NCBI GenBank assembly: GCA_037953625.1
Contig: CM075651.1
Span: 66,388,501 to 66,452,500 of the forward strand
Reading direction: 5' to 3'
Length of the DNA stretch: 64,000 nucleotides
From: Crotalaria pallida
Lineage: Eukaryota > Streptophyta > Magnoliopsida > Fabales > Fabaceae
In this document: positions 36,518 through 48,694 of the stretch, piece by piece
Layout of the letters: each line of letters opens with the position of its first letter
Position numbering within the stretch: position 1 is the stretch's first letter
The notes under the pieces: generated by a model
Told to the model about the DNA's origin: nothing
The model's database searches: none
What the model saw: only the letters and a program-made list of their open reading frames with translations
Translations under genes and position numbers: made by a program

Positions 36518-37760
36518 GGGTTCACATGGCTAAGTTCATTAGAATGTGGGGTTCACTTGCTAAGTTCATCATTTTATGTGGTTTACATCATTAGAGTGTG
36601 GGGTTCACTTGTCTAAGTTGATTAGAATGTGGGGTTCACTTGGCTAAGTTCATTAGAAAGTGGGGTTCACTTGGCTAAGTTCATTAGAATGTGGGGTTCA
36701 CTTGCTAAGTTCATCATTTTATGTGGTTTACATCATTAGAGTGTGGGGTTCACTTGTCTAAGTTGATTAGAATGTGGGGTTCACTTGGCTAAGTTCATTA
36801 GAAAGTGAGGTTCACTTGGCTAAGTTCTTCAGAATGTGGGGTTCACTTCATTAAGTTCATCATTTTATGTGGTTTACATCATTAGAGTGTGGGGTTCACT
36901 AGTCTAAGTTGATTAGAATGTGGGGTTCACTTGGCTAAGTTCATTAGAGTGTGGGGTTCACTTGGCTAAGTTCATTAGAGTGTGGGGTTCACTTGGCTAA
37001 GTTCATCAGAATGTGGGGTTCACTTGCTAAGTTCATCATTTTATGTGGTTTACATCATTAGAGTGTGGGGTTCACTTGTCTAAGTTGATTAGAATGTGGG
37101 GTTCACTTGGCTAAGTTCATTAGAGTGTGGGGTTCACTTGACTAAGTTCATGAGAATGTGGGGTTCACTTGTTAAGTTCATTATTTTATGTGGTGTACAT
37201 CATTAGAGTGTGGGGTTCACTTGGCTAAGTTGATTACAATGTGGGGTTCACTTGGCTAAGTTTATTATTTTATGTGGGGTTCACTTGGCTAAGTTCATTA
37301 GAAAGTGGGGTTCACTTGGCTAAGTTCATTAGAATGTGGGTTCACTTGCTAAGTTCATCATTTTATGTGGTTTACATCATTAGAGTGTGGGGTTCACTTG
37401 TCTAAGTTGTTTAGAATGTGGGGTTCACTTGGCTAAGTTTATTATTTTATGTGGGGTTCACTTGGCTAAGTTCATTAAAAAGTGGGGTTCACATGGCTAA
37501 GTTCATTAGAATGTGGGGTTCACTTGCTAAGTTCATCATTTTATGTGGTTTACATCATTAGAGTTTGGGGTTCACTTGTCTAAGTTGATTAGAATGTGGG
37601 GTTCACTTGGCTAAGTTCATTAGAAAGTGGGGTTCACTTGGCTAAGTTCATTAGAATGTGGGGTTCACTTGCTAAGTTCATCATTTTATGTGGTTTACAT
37701 CATTAGAGTGTGGGGTTCACTTGTCTAAGTTGATTAGAATGTGGGGTTCACTTGGCTAAG
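35254..37760 (+). repeat. 2.5-kb duplication, copy 1 (partner 49,798-52,299)
   Basis: The offset is 14,544 before a 5-bp deletion in the partner (GGGGTTGCTAAG near 49,947), 14,539 after it, and 14,540 at the right end after a 1-bp change. The shared rare AAGTTCTTCAG variant is at 36,822 and 51,361. Confidence 0.87.
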
Positions 37761-37963
37761 TTCATTAGAAAGTGGGGTTCACTTGGCTAAGTTCATTATA
37801 ATGTGGGGTTCACTTGCTAAGTTCATCATTTTATGTGGTTTACATCATTAGAGTGTGGGGTTCACTTGTCTAAGTTGATTAGAATGTGGGGTTCACTTGG
37901 CTAAGTTCATTAGAAAGTGAGGTTCACTTGGCTAAGTTCATTAGAATCTGGGGTTCACTTCAT

Positions 37964-40900
37964 CAAGTTCATCATTTTATGTGGTTTACATCATTAGAGT
38001 GTGGGGTTCACTAGTCTAAGTTGATTAGAATGTGGGGTTCACTTGGCTAAGTTCATGAGAGTGTGGGGTTCACTTGGCTAAGTTCATCAGAATGTGGGGT
38101 TCACTTGCTAAGTTCAACATTTTATGTGGTTAACATCATTAGAGTGTGGGGTTCACTTGTCTAAGTTGATTAGAATGTGGGGTTCACTTGGCTAAATTCA
38201 TTAGGGTGTGGGGTTCACTTGGCTAAGTTCATTAGAATGTGGGGTTCACTTGCTAAGTTCATTATTTTATGTTGTGTACATCATTAGAGTGTGGGGTTCA
38301 CTTGGCTAAGTTGATTACAAAGTGGGGTTCACTTGGCTAAGTTTATTATTTTATGTGGGGTTCACTTGGCTAAGTTCATTAGAAAGTGGGGTTCACTTGG
38401 CTAAGTTCATTAGAATGTCGGGTTCACTTGCTAAGTTCATCATTTTATGTGGTTTACATCATTAGAGTGTGGGGTTCACTTGTCTAAGTTGATTAGAATG
38501 TGGAGTTCACTTGGCTAAGTTTATGATTTTATGTGGGGTTCACTTGGCTAAGTTCATTAAAAAGTGGGGTTCACATGGCTAAGTTCATTAGAATGTGGGG
38601 TTCACTTGCTAAGTTTATCATTTTATGTGGTTTACATCATTAGAGTGTGGGGTTTACGTGTCTAAGTTGATTAGAATGTGGGGTTCACTTGGCTAAGTTC
38701 ATTAGAAAGTGGGGTTCACTTGACTAAGTTCATTATAATGTGGGGTTCACTTGCTAACTTCATCATTTTATGTGGTTTACATCATTAGAGTGTGGGGTTC
38801 ACTTGTCTAAGTTGATTAGAATGTGGGGTTCACTTGGCTAAGTTCATAAGAGTGTGGGGTTCACTTGGCTAAGTTCATCAGAATGTGGGGTTCACTTGCT
38901 AAGTTCATCATTTTATGTGATTTACATCATTAGAGTGTGGGGTTCACTTGTCTAAGTTGATTAGAATGTGGGGTTCACTTTGCTAAGTTCATTAGAGTGT
39001 GGGGTTCACTTGGCTAAGTTAATTTGAATGTGGGGTTCACTTGCTAAGTTCATTATTTTATGTGGTGTACATCATTAGAGTGTGGGGTTCACTTGGCTAA
39101 GTTGATTACAATGTGGGGTTCACTTGGCTAAGTTTATTATTTTATGTGGGGTTCACTTGGCTAAGTTCATTAGAAAGTGGGGTTCACTTGGCTAAGTTCA
39201 TTAGAATGTGGGTTCACTTGCTAAGTTCATCATTTTATGTGGTTTACATCATTAGAGTGTGGGGTTCACTTGTCTAAGTTGTTTAGAATGTGGGGTTCAC
39301 TTGGCTAAGTTTATTATTTTATGTGGGGTTCACTTGGCTAAGTTCATTAGAAAGTGGGGTTCACATGGCTAAGTTCATTAGAATATGGGGTTCACTTGCT
39401 AAGTTCATCACTTTATGTCGTTTACATCATTAGAGTGTGGGGTTCACTTGTCTAAGTTGATTAGAATGTGGGGTTCACTTGGCTAAGTTCATTAGAAAGT
39501 GGGGTTCACTTGGCTAAGTTCATTAGAATATGGGGTTCACTTGCTAAGTTCATCATTTTATGTGGTTTACATCATTAGATTGTGGGATTCACTTGTCTAA
39601 GTTGATTAGAATGTGAGGTTCACTTGGCTAAGTTAATTAGAAAGTGAGGTTCACTTGGCTAAGTTCATCAGAATCTGGGGTTCACTTCATTAAGTTCATC
39701 ATTTTATGTGGTTTACATCATTAGAGTGTGGGGTTCACTTGTCTAAGTTGATTAGAATGTGGGGTTCACTTGGCTAAGTTCATTAGAAAGTGAGGTTCAC
39801 TTGGCTAAGTTCATCAGAATGTGGGGTTCACTTCATTAAGTTCATCATTTTATGTGGTTTACATCATTAGAGTTTGGGGTTCACTTGTCTAAGTTGATTA
39901 GAATGTGGGGTTCACTTGGCTAAGTTCATTAGAGTGTGGGGTTCACTTGGCTAAGTTCATCAGAATGTGGGGTTCACTTGCTAAGTTCATCATTTTATGT
40001 GGTTTACATCATTAGAGTGTGGGGTTCACTTGTCTAAGTTGATTAGAATGTGGAGTTCACTTGGCTAAGTTCATTGGAGTGTGGGGTTCACTTGGCTAAG
40101 TTCATTAGAATGTGGGGTTCACTTGCTAAGTTCATTATTTTATGTGGTGTACATCATTAGAGTGTGGGGTTCACTTGGCTAAGTTTATTATTTTATGTGG
40201 GGTTCACTTGGCTAAGTTCATTAGAAAGTGGGGTTCACTTGGCTAAGTTCATTAGAATGTGGGGTTCACTTCATTAAGTTCATCATTTTATGTGGTTTAC
40301 ATCATTAGAGTTTGGGGTTCACTTGTCTAAGTTGATTAGAATGTGGGGTTCACTTGGCTAAGTTCATTAGAGTGTGGGGTTCACTTGGCTAAGTTCATCA
40401 GAATGTGGGGTTCACTTGCTAAGTTCATCATTTTATGTGGTTTACATCATTAGAGTGTGGGGTTCACTTGTCTAAGTTGATTAGAATGTGGGGTTCACTT
40501 GGCTAAGTTCATTGGAGTGTGGGGTTCACTTGGCTAAGTTCATTAGAATGTGGGGTTCACTTGCTAAGTTCATTATTTTATGTGGTGTACATCATTAGAG
40601 TGTGGGGTTCACTTGGCTAAGTTTATTATTTTATGTGGGGTTCACTTGGCTAAGTTCATTAGAAAGTGGGGTTCAAATGGCTAAGTTCATTAGAATATGG
40701 GGTTCACTTGCTAAGTTCATCATTTTATGTCGTTTACATCATTAGAGTGTGGGGTTCACTTGTCTAAGTTGATTAGAATGTGGGGTTCACTTGGCTAAGT
40801 TCATTAGAAAGTGAGGTTCACTTGGCTAAGTTCATCAGAATGTGGGGTTCACTTCATTAAGTTCATCATTTTATGTGGTTTACATCATAAGAGTTTGGGG

Positions 40901-42105
40901 TTCACTTGTCTAAGTTGATTAGAATGTGGGGTTCACGTGGCTAAGTTCATTAGATTGTGGGGTTCACTTGGCTAAGTTCATTAGAATGTGGGGTTCACTT
41001 GCTAAGTTCATTATTTTATGTGGTGTACATCATTAGAGTGTGGGGTTCACTTGGCTAAGTTGATTACAATGTGGGATTCACTTGGCTAAGTTTATTATTT
41101 TATGTGGGGTTCACTTGGCTAAGTTCATTAGAAAGTGGGGTTCACTTTGCTAAGTTCATTAGAATGTGGGGTTCACTTGCTAAGTTCATCATTTTATGTG
41201 GTTTACATCATTAGAGTGTGGGGTTCACTTGTCTAAATTGATTAGAATGTGGGTTCACTTGGCTAAGTTTATTATTTTATGTGGGGTTCACTTGGCTAAG
41301 TTCATTAGAAAGTGGGGTTCACTTGGCTAAGTTCATTAGAATGTGGGGTTCACTTGCTAAGTTCATCAATTTATGTGGTTTACATCATTAGAGTGTGGGG
41401 TTCACTTGTCTATGTTGATTAGATTGTGGGGTTCACTTGGCTAAGTTCATTAGAAAGTGGGGTTCACTTCGCTAAGTTCATCAGAATGTGGGGTTCACTT
41501 CATTAAGTTCATCATTTTATGTGGTTTACATCATTAGAGTGTGGGGTTCACTTGTCTAAGTTGATTAGAATGTGGGGTTCACTTGGCTAAGCTCATTAGA
41601 GTGTGGGGTTCACTTGGCTAAGTTCATCAGAATGTGGGGTTCACTTGCTAAGTTCATCATTTTATGTGGTTTACATCATTAGAGTGTGGGGTTCACTTGT
41701 CTAAGTTGATTAGAATGTGGGGTTCACTTTTCTAAGTTCATTAGAGTGTGGGGTTCACTTGGCTAAGTTCATTAGAATGTGGGGTTCACTTGCTAAGTTC
41801 ATTATTTTATGTGGTGTACATCATTAGAGTGTGGGGTTCACTTGGCTAAGTTGATTACAATGTGGGGTTCACTTGGCTAAGTTTATTATTTTATGTGGGG
41901 TTCACTTGGCTAAGTTCATTAGAAAGTGGGGTTCAGTTGGCTAAGTTCATTAGAATGTGGGTTCACTTGCTAAGTTCATCATTTTATGTGGTTTACATCA
42001 TTAGAGTGTGGGGTTCACTTGTCTAAGTTGTTTAGAATGTGGGGTTCACTTGGCTAAGTTTATTATTTTATGTGGGGTTCACTTGGCTAAGTTCATTAGA
42101 AAGTG
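37964..42105 (+). repeat. 4.1-kb duplication, period 5,588 bp, copy 2
   Basis: Near-identical to 32,376-36,517. It lies wholly inside the 9.5-kb duplication, so a third copy sits at 56,041-60,182 with, for example, one private G-to-C change (CACTTCCTAAG near 57,470). Confidence 0.93.
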
Positions 42106-42841
42106 AGGTTCACTTGGCTAAGTTCATCAGAATGTGGGGTTCACTTCATTAAGTTCATCATTTTATGTGGTTTACATCATTAGAGTTTGGGGTTCACTTG
42201 TCTAAGTTGATTAGAATGTGGGGTTCACTTGGCTAAGTTCATTAGAGTGTGGGGTTCACTTGGCTAAGTTCATTAGAATGTGGGGTTCACTTGCTAAGTT
42301 CATTATTTTATGTGGTTTAATCATTAGAGTGCGGGGTTCACTTGGCTAAGTTGATTACAATGTGGGGTTCACTTGGCTAAGTTTATTATTTTATGTGGGG
42401 TTCACTTGGCTAAGTTCATTAGAAAGTGGGGTTCACTTGGCTAAGTTCATTAGAATGTGAGGTTCACTTGCTAAGTTCATCATTTTATGTGGTTTACATC
42501 ATTAGAGTGTGGGGTTCACTTGTCTAAATTGATTAGAATGTGGGTTCACTTGCCTAAGTTTATTATTTTATGTGGGGTTCACTTGGCTAAGTTCATTAGA
42601 AAGTGGGTTCACTTGGCTAAGTTCATTAGAATGTGGGGTTCACTTGCTAAGTTCATCATTTTATGTGGTTTACATCATTAGAGTGTGAGGTTCACTTGTC
42701 TAAGTTGATTAGAATGTGGGGTTCACTTGGCTAAGTTCATTAGAAAGTGGGGTTCACTTGGCTAAGTTCATTAGAATGTGGGGTTCACTTGCTAAGTTCA
42801 TCATTTTATGTGGTTTACATCATTAGAGTGTGGGGTTCACT

Positions 42842-43205
42842 TGTATATGTTGATTAGAATGTGGGGTTCACTTGGCTAAGTTCATTAAAAAGTGGGGTTC
42901 ACTTGGCATAATTCATGAGAATGTGGGGTTCACTTGTCTAAGTTCATTATTTTATGTGGTTTACATCATTAGAGTGTGTGGTTCACTTGTCTAAGTTGAT
43001 TAGAATATGAGGTTCACTTGACTAAGTTCATTAGAATGTGGGGTTAACTTGCCTAAGTTCATTTGAATGTGGGATTCACTTGGCTAAGTTTATTATTTTA
43101 TGTGGTTTACTTCATTAGAGTGTGAGTTTCACCTAACTAACTTCATTAAAGTGTGGGGTTCAGCTGATTAAGATCATTAACCAGTGGGGTTCACTTCATT
43201 ACTGT
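42842..43205 (+). repeat. Decayed-monomer island, copy 1
   Basis: This is the most diverged stretch of the array. Monomers are recognisable but carry many private changes: GTATATGTTG, GGCATAATTCATGAG, GGGGTTAACTTGCC, CACCTAACTAACTTC, CAGCTGATTAAGATC and a 22-bp unit ending CATTACTGT. Sub-block spacing is lost. No ORF or promoter is evident. It looks like old satellite, possibly from an array edge, captured by later duplication. Confidence 0.87.
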
Positions 43206-43541
43206 GTGGGGTTCACTTGCTAAGTTCATTATTTTATGTGGTGTACATCATTAGAGTGTGGGGTTCACTTGGCTAAGTTGATTACAATGTGGGGTTCACT
43301 TGGCTAAGTTTATTATTTTATGTGGGGTTCACTTGGCTAAGTTCATTAGAAAGTGGGGTTCAGTTGGCTAAGTTCATTAGAATGTGGGTTCACTTGCTAA
43401 GTTCATCATTTTACGTGGTTTACATCATTAGAGTGTGGGGTTCACTTGTCTAAGTTGTTTAGAATGTGGGGCTCACTTGGCTAAGTTTATTATTTTATGT
43501 GGGGTTCACTTGGCTAAGTTCATTAGAAAGTGGGGTTCACA

Positions 43542-43850
43542 TGGCTAAGTTCATTAGAATGTGGGGTTCACTTGCTAAGTTCATCATTTTATGTGGTTTA
43601 CATCATTAGAGTGTGGGGTTCACTTGTCTAAGTTAGTTAGAATGTGGGGTTCACTTGGCTAAGTTCATTAGAAAGTGGGGTTCACTTGGCTAAGTTCATT
43701 AGAATGTGGGGTTCACTTGCTAAGTTCATCATTTTATGTGGTTTACATCATTAGAGTGTGGGGTTCACTTGTCTAAGTTGATTAGAATGTGAGGTTCACT
43801 TGGCTAAGTTCATTAGAAAGTGAGGTTCACTTGGCTAAGTTCATCAGAAT
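43542..43850 (+). repeat. 309-bp direct repeat, left of the 1-kb variable piece
   Basis: It matches 44,850-45,158 at offset 1,308, including the rare TAAGTTAGTTAGAATG variant (43,630 and 44,938). The partner duplication at 61.6-61.9 kb has a single copy, as expected from exchange between these repeats. Confidence 0.9.
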
Positions 43851-44849
43851 GTGGGGTTCACTTCATTAAGTTCATCATTTTATGTGGTTTACATCATTAG
43901 AGTGTGGGGTTCACTAGTCTAAGTTGATTAGAATGTGGAGTTCACTTGGCTAAGTTCATGAGAGTGTGGGGTTCACTTGGCTAAGTTCATCAGAATGTGG
44001 GGTTCACTTGCTAAGTTCATCATTTTATGTGGTTAACATCATTAGAGTGTGGGGTTCACTTGTCTAAGTTGATTAGAATGTGGGGTTCACTTGGCTAAAT
44101 TCATTAGGGTGTGGGGTTCACTTGGCTAAGTTCATTAGAATGTGGGGTTCACTTGGCTAAGTTCATTAGAATGTCGGGTTCACTTGCTAAGTTCATCATT
44201 TTATGTGGTTTACATCATTAGAGTGTGGGGTTCACTTGTCTAAGTTCATTAGAAAGTGGGGTTCACTTGGCTAAGTTCATTATAATGTGGGGTTCACTTG
44301 CTAAGTTCATCATTTTATGTGGTTTACATCATTAGAGTGTGGGGTTCACTTGTCTAAGTTGATTAGAATGTGGGGTTCACTTGGCTAAGTTCATTAGAAA
44401 GTGAGGTTCACTTGGCTAAGTTCATTAGAATCTGGGGTTCACTTCATCAAGTTCATCATTTTATGTGGTTTACATCATTAGAGTGTGGGGTTCACTAGTC
44501 TAAGTTGATTAGAATGTGGGGTTCACTTGGCTAAGTTCATGAGAGTGTGGGGTTCACTTGGCTAAGTTCATCAGAATGTGGGGTTCACTTGCTAAGTTCA
44601 ACATTTTATGTGGTTAACATCATTAGAGTGTGGGGTTCACTTGTCTAAGTTGATTAGAATGTGGGGTTCACTTGGCTAAATTCATTAGGGTGTGGGGTTC
44701 ACTTGGCTAAGTTCATCAGAATCTGGGGTTCACTTCATTAAGTTCATCATTTTATGTGGTTTACATCATTAGAGTGTGGGGTTCACTTGTCTAAGTTGAT
44801 TAGAATGTGGGGTTCACTTGGCTAAGTTCATTAGAAAGTGGGGTTCACT
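43851..44849 (+). repeat. 1-kb variable piece present only in the left copy of the 9.5-kb duplication
   Basis: Ordinary sub-blocks, chimeric in origin. Its left end matches 54.1 kb (offset 10,240) and 44,036-44,715 matches 55,629-56,308 (offset 11,593). The same sub-blocks also resemble ~37.8-38.2 kb. It is absent between 61,927 and 61,928 in the right copy. Confidence 0.85.
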
Positions 44850-45158
44850 TGGCTAAGTTCATTAGAATGTGGGGTTCACTTGCTAAGTTCATCATTTTAT
44901 GTGGTTTACATCATTAGAGTGTGGGGTTCACTTGTCTAAGTTAGTTAGAATGTGGGGTTCACTTGGCTAAGTTCATTAGAAAGTGGGGTTCACTTGGCTA
45001 AGTTCATTAGAATGTGGGGTTCACTTGCTAAGTTCATCATTTTATGTGGTTTACATCATTAGAGTGTGGGGTTCACTTGTCTAAGTTGATTAGAATGTGA
45101 GGTTCACTTGGCTAAGTTCATTAGAAAGTGAGGTTCACTTGGCTAAGTTCATTAGAAT
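44850..45158 (+). repeat. 309-bp direct repeat, right of the 1-kb variable piece
   Basis: The partner of 43,542-43,850. The match ends where CATTAGAATG here replaces CATCAGAATG there. Confidence 0.9.
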
Positions 45159-46034
45159 GTGGGGTTCACTTGCTAAGTTCATCATTTTATGTGGTTTACA
45201 ACATTAGAGTGTGGGGTTCACTTGTCTAAGTTGATTAGAATGTGGGGTTCACTTGGCTAAGTTTATTATTTTATGTGGGGTTCACTTGGCTAAGTTCATT
45301 AGAAAGTGGGGTTCACATGGCTAATTCATTAGAATATGGGGTTCACTTGCTAAGTTCATCATTTTATGTCGTTTACATCATTAGAGTGTGGGGTTCACTT
45401 GTCTAAGTTGATTAGAATGTGGGGTTCACTTGTTAAGTTCATTAGAAAGTGAGGTTTACTTGGCTAAGTTCATCAGAATATGGGGTTCACTTCATTAAGT
45501 TCATCATTTTATGTGGTTTACTTCATAAGAGTTTGGGGTTCACTTGTCTAAGTTGATTAGAATGTGGGGTTCACGTGGCTAAGTTCATTAGAGTGTGGGG
45601 TTCACTTGGCTTAGTTCATTAGAATGTGGGGTTCACTTGCTAAGTTCATTATTTTATGTGGTGTACATCATTAGAGTGTGGGGTTCACTTGGCTAAGTTG
45701 TTTAGAATGTGGGGTTCACTTGGCTAAGTTTATTATTTTATGTGGGGTTCACTTGGCTAAGTTCATTAGAAAGTGGGGTTCACTTAGCTAAGTTCATTAG
45801 AATGTGGGGTTCACTTGCTAAGTTCATCAATTTATGTGGTTTACATCATTAGAGTGTGGGGTTCACTTGTCTATGTTGATTAGAATGTGGGGTTCACTTG
45901 GCTAAGTTTATTAGAAAGTGGGGTTCACTTGGCTAAGTTCATTAGAATATGGGGTTCACTTGCTAAGTTCATCACTTTATGTCGTTTACATCATTAGAGT
46001 GTGGGGTTCACTTGTCTAAGTTGATTAGAATGTG

Positions 46035-48694
46035 GGGTTCACTTGGCTAAGTTCATTAGAAAGTGGGGTTCACTTGGCTAAGTTCATTAGAATATGGGGT
46101 TCACTCGCTAAGTTCATCATTTTATGTGGTTTACATCATTAGAGTGTGGGGTTCACTTGTCTAAGTTGATTAGAATGTGGGGTTCACTTGGCTAAGTTCA
46201 TTAGAAAGTGAGGTTTACTTGGCTAAGTTCATCAGAATATGGGGTTCACTTCATTATGTTCATCATTTTATGTTGTTTACATCATAAGAGTTTGGGGTTC
46301 ACTTGTCTAAGTTGATTAGAATGTGGGGTTCACGTGGCTAAGTTCATTAGAGTGTGGGGTTCACTTGGCTAAGTTCATTAGAATGTGGGGTTCACTTGCT
46401 AAGTTCATTATTTTATGTGGTGTACATCATTAGAGTGTGGGGTTCACTTGGCTAAGTTGATTACAATGTGGGGTTCACTTGGCTAAGTTTATTATTTTAT
46501 GTGGGGTTCACTTGGCTAAGTTCATTAGAAAGTGGGGTTCACTTGGCTAAGTTCATTAGAATGTGGGGTTCACTTGCTAAGTTCATCAATTTATGTGGTT
46601 TACATCATTAGAGTGTGGGGTTCACTTGTCTATGTTGATTAGAATGTGGGGTTCACTTGGCTAAGTTTATTAGAAAGTGGGGTTCACTTGGCTAAGTTCA
46701 TCAGAATCTGGGGTTCACTTCATTAAGTTCATCATTTTATGTGGTTTACATCATTAGAGTGTGGGGTTCGCTTGTCTAAGTTGATTAGAATGTGGGGTTC
46801 ACTTGGCTAAGTTCATTAGAAAGTGAGGTTCACTTGGCTAAGTTCATCAGAATGTGGGGTTCACTTCATTAAGTTCATCATTTTATGTGGTTTACATCAT
46901 TAGAGTTTGGGGTTCACTTGTCTAAGTTGATTAGAATGTGGGGTTCACTTGGCTAAGTTCATTAGAGTATGGGGTTCACTTGGCTAAGTTCATGAGAATG
47001 TGGGGTTCACTTGCTAAGTTCATCATTTTATGTGGTTTACATCATTAGAGTGTGGGGTTCACTTGTCTAAGTTGATTAGAATGTGGGGTTCACATGGCTA
47101 AGTTCATTAGAAAGTGAGGTTCACTTTGCTAAGTTCATCAGAATGTGGGGTTCACGTCATTAAGTTCATCATTTTATGTGGTTTACATCATTAGAGTGTG
47201 GGGTTCACTAGTCTAAGTTGATTAGAATGTGGAGTTCACTTGGCTAAGTTCATGAGAGTGTGGGGTTCACTTGGCTAAGTTCATCAGAATGTGGGGTTCA
47301 CTTGCTAAGTTCATCATTTTATGTGGTTAACATCATTAGAGTGTGGGGTTCACTTGTCTAAGTTGATTAGAATGTGGGGTTCACTTGGCTAAATTCATTA
47401 GGGTGTGGGGTTCACTTGGCTAAGTTCATTAGAATGTGGGGTTCACTTGCTAAGTTCATTATTTTATGTTGTGTACATCATTAGAGTGTGGGGTTCACTT
47501 GGCTAAGTTGATTACAATGTGGGGTTCACTTGGCTAAGTTTATTATTTTATGTGGGGTTCACTTGGCTAAGTTCATTAGAAAGTGGGGTTCAGTTGGCTA
47601 ACTTCATTAGAATGTCGGGTTCACTTGCTAAGTTCATCATTTTATGTGGTTTACATCATTAGAGTGTGGGGTTCACTTGTCTAAGTTGATTAGAATGTGG
47701 AGTTCACTTGGCTAAGTTTATGATTTTATGTGGGGTTCACTTGGCTAAGTTCATTAAAAAGTGGGGTTCACATGGCTAAGTTCATTAGAATGTGGGGTTC
47801 ACTTGCTAAGTTTATCATTTTATGTGGTTTACATCATTAGAGTGTGGGGTTCACGTGTCTAAGTTGATTAGAATGTGGGGTTCACTTGGCTAAGTTCATT
47901 AGAAAGTGGGGTTCACTTGACTAAGTTCATTATAATGTGGGGTTCACTTGCTAACTTCATCATTTTATGTGGTTTACATCATTAGAGTGTGGGGTTCACT
48001 TGTCTAAGTTGATTAGAATGTGGGGTTCACTTGGCTAAGTTCATAAGAGTGTGGGGTTCACTTGGCTAAGTTCATCAGAATGTGGGGTTCACTTGCTAAG
48101 TTCATCATTTTATGTGATTTACATCATTAGAGTGTGGGGTTCACTTGTCCAAGTTGATTAGAATGTGGGGTTCACTTTGCTAAGTTCATTAGAGTGTGGG
48201 GTTCACTTGGCTAAGTTCATTAGAGTGTGGGGTTCACTTGGCTAAGTTCATTATTTTATGTGGTTTACATCATTAGAGTGTGGGGTTCACTTGTCTAAGT
48301 TGTTTAGAATGTGGGGTTCACTTGGCTAAGTTTATTATTTTATGTGGGGTTCACTTGGCTAAGTTCATTAGAAAGTGGGGTTCACATGGCTAAGTTCATT
48401 AGAATATGGGGTTCACTTGCTAAGTTCATCACTTTATGTCGTTTACATCATTAGAGTGTGGGGTTCACTTGTCTAAGTTGATTAGAATGTGGGGTTCACT
48501 TGGCTAAGTTCATTAGAAAGTGGGGTTCACTTGGCTAAGTTCATTAGAATATGGGGTTCACTTGCTAAGTTCATCATTTTATGTGGTTTACATCATTAGA
48601 TTGTGGGATTCACTTGTCTAAGTTGATTAGAATGTGAGGTTCACTTGGCTAAGTTCATTAGAAAGTGAGGTTCACTTGGCTAAGTTCATCAGAA
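46035..48694 (+). repeat. 2.7-kb duplication, copy 2 (partner 31,250-34,085)
   Basis: It matches the partner with a 176-bp deletion near 48,220-48,260, close to the size of one 178-bp sub-block. Differences noticed include GGGGTTCACGTG here versus GGGGTTTACGTG in the partner. Confidence 0.87.

Larger units (their letters stand above)
42076..43938 (+). repeat. 1.86-kb segment with decayed island, copy 1 (partner 52,316-54,178)
   Basis: It matches at a constant offset of 10,240 with about eight substitutions noticed, so it is older than the 18,077-bp-offset copy. It contains a 19-bp short monomer (GTGGTTTAATC at 42,312) and the decayed island. Confidence 0.9.
37776..47231 (+). repeat. 9.5-kb duplication, copy 1 (partner 55,853-64,000)
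   Basis: The largest duplication in the window. The offset is 18,077 from 37,776 to about 43,850 and 16,769 from about 44,850 to 47,231. The 1,308-bp step is an extra piece in this copy bounded by ~309-bp direct repeats. The partner runs to the last base of the window, so the true length is unknown. Confidence 0.93.

Noticed and set aside
32376..42105. Claim that the near-identical 4.1-kb copies prove very recent biological duplication
   Set aside because: Assembly duplication cannot be excluded from sequence alone, so I report it as recent or artefactual until spanning reads are examined.
42487..42681. Three near-identical 64-codon open frames (also 52,727-52,921 and 60,564-60,758)
   Set aside because: Their conservation is explained by the segmental duplications (offsets 10,240 and 18,077) that carry them. 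The frames are translated monomers kept open by two 1-bp deletions in the GTGGGG tract.
42842..43205. Transposon or foreign insertion
   Set aside because: The units still align to the satellite monomer (GTGGGGTTCA and CATTA remnants), and there are no terminal repeats or target-site duplication.
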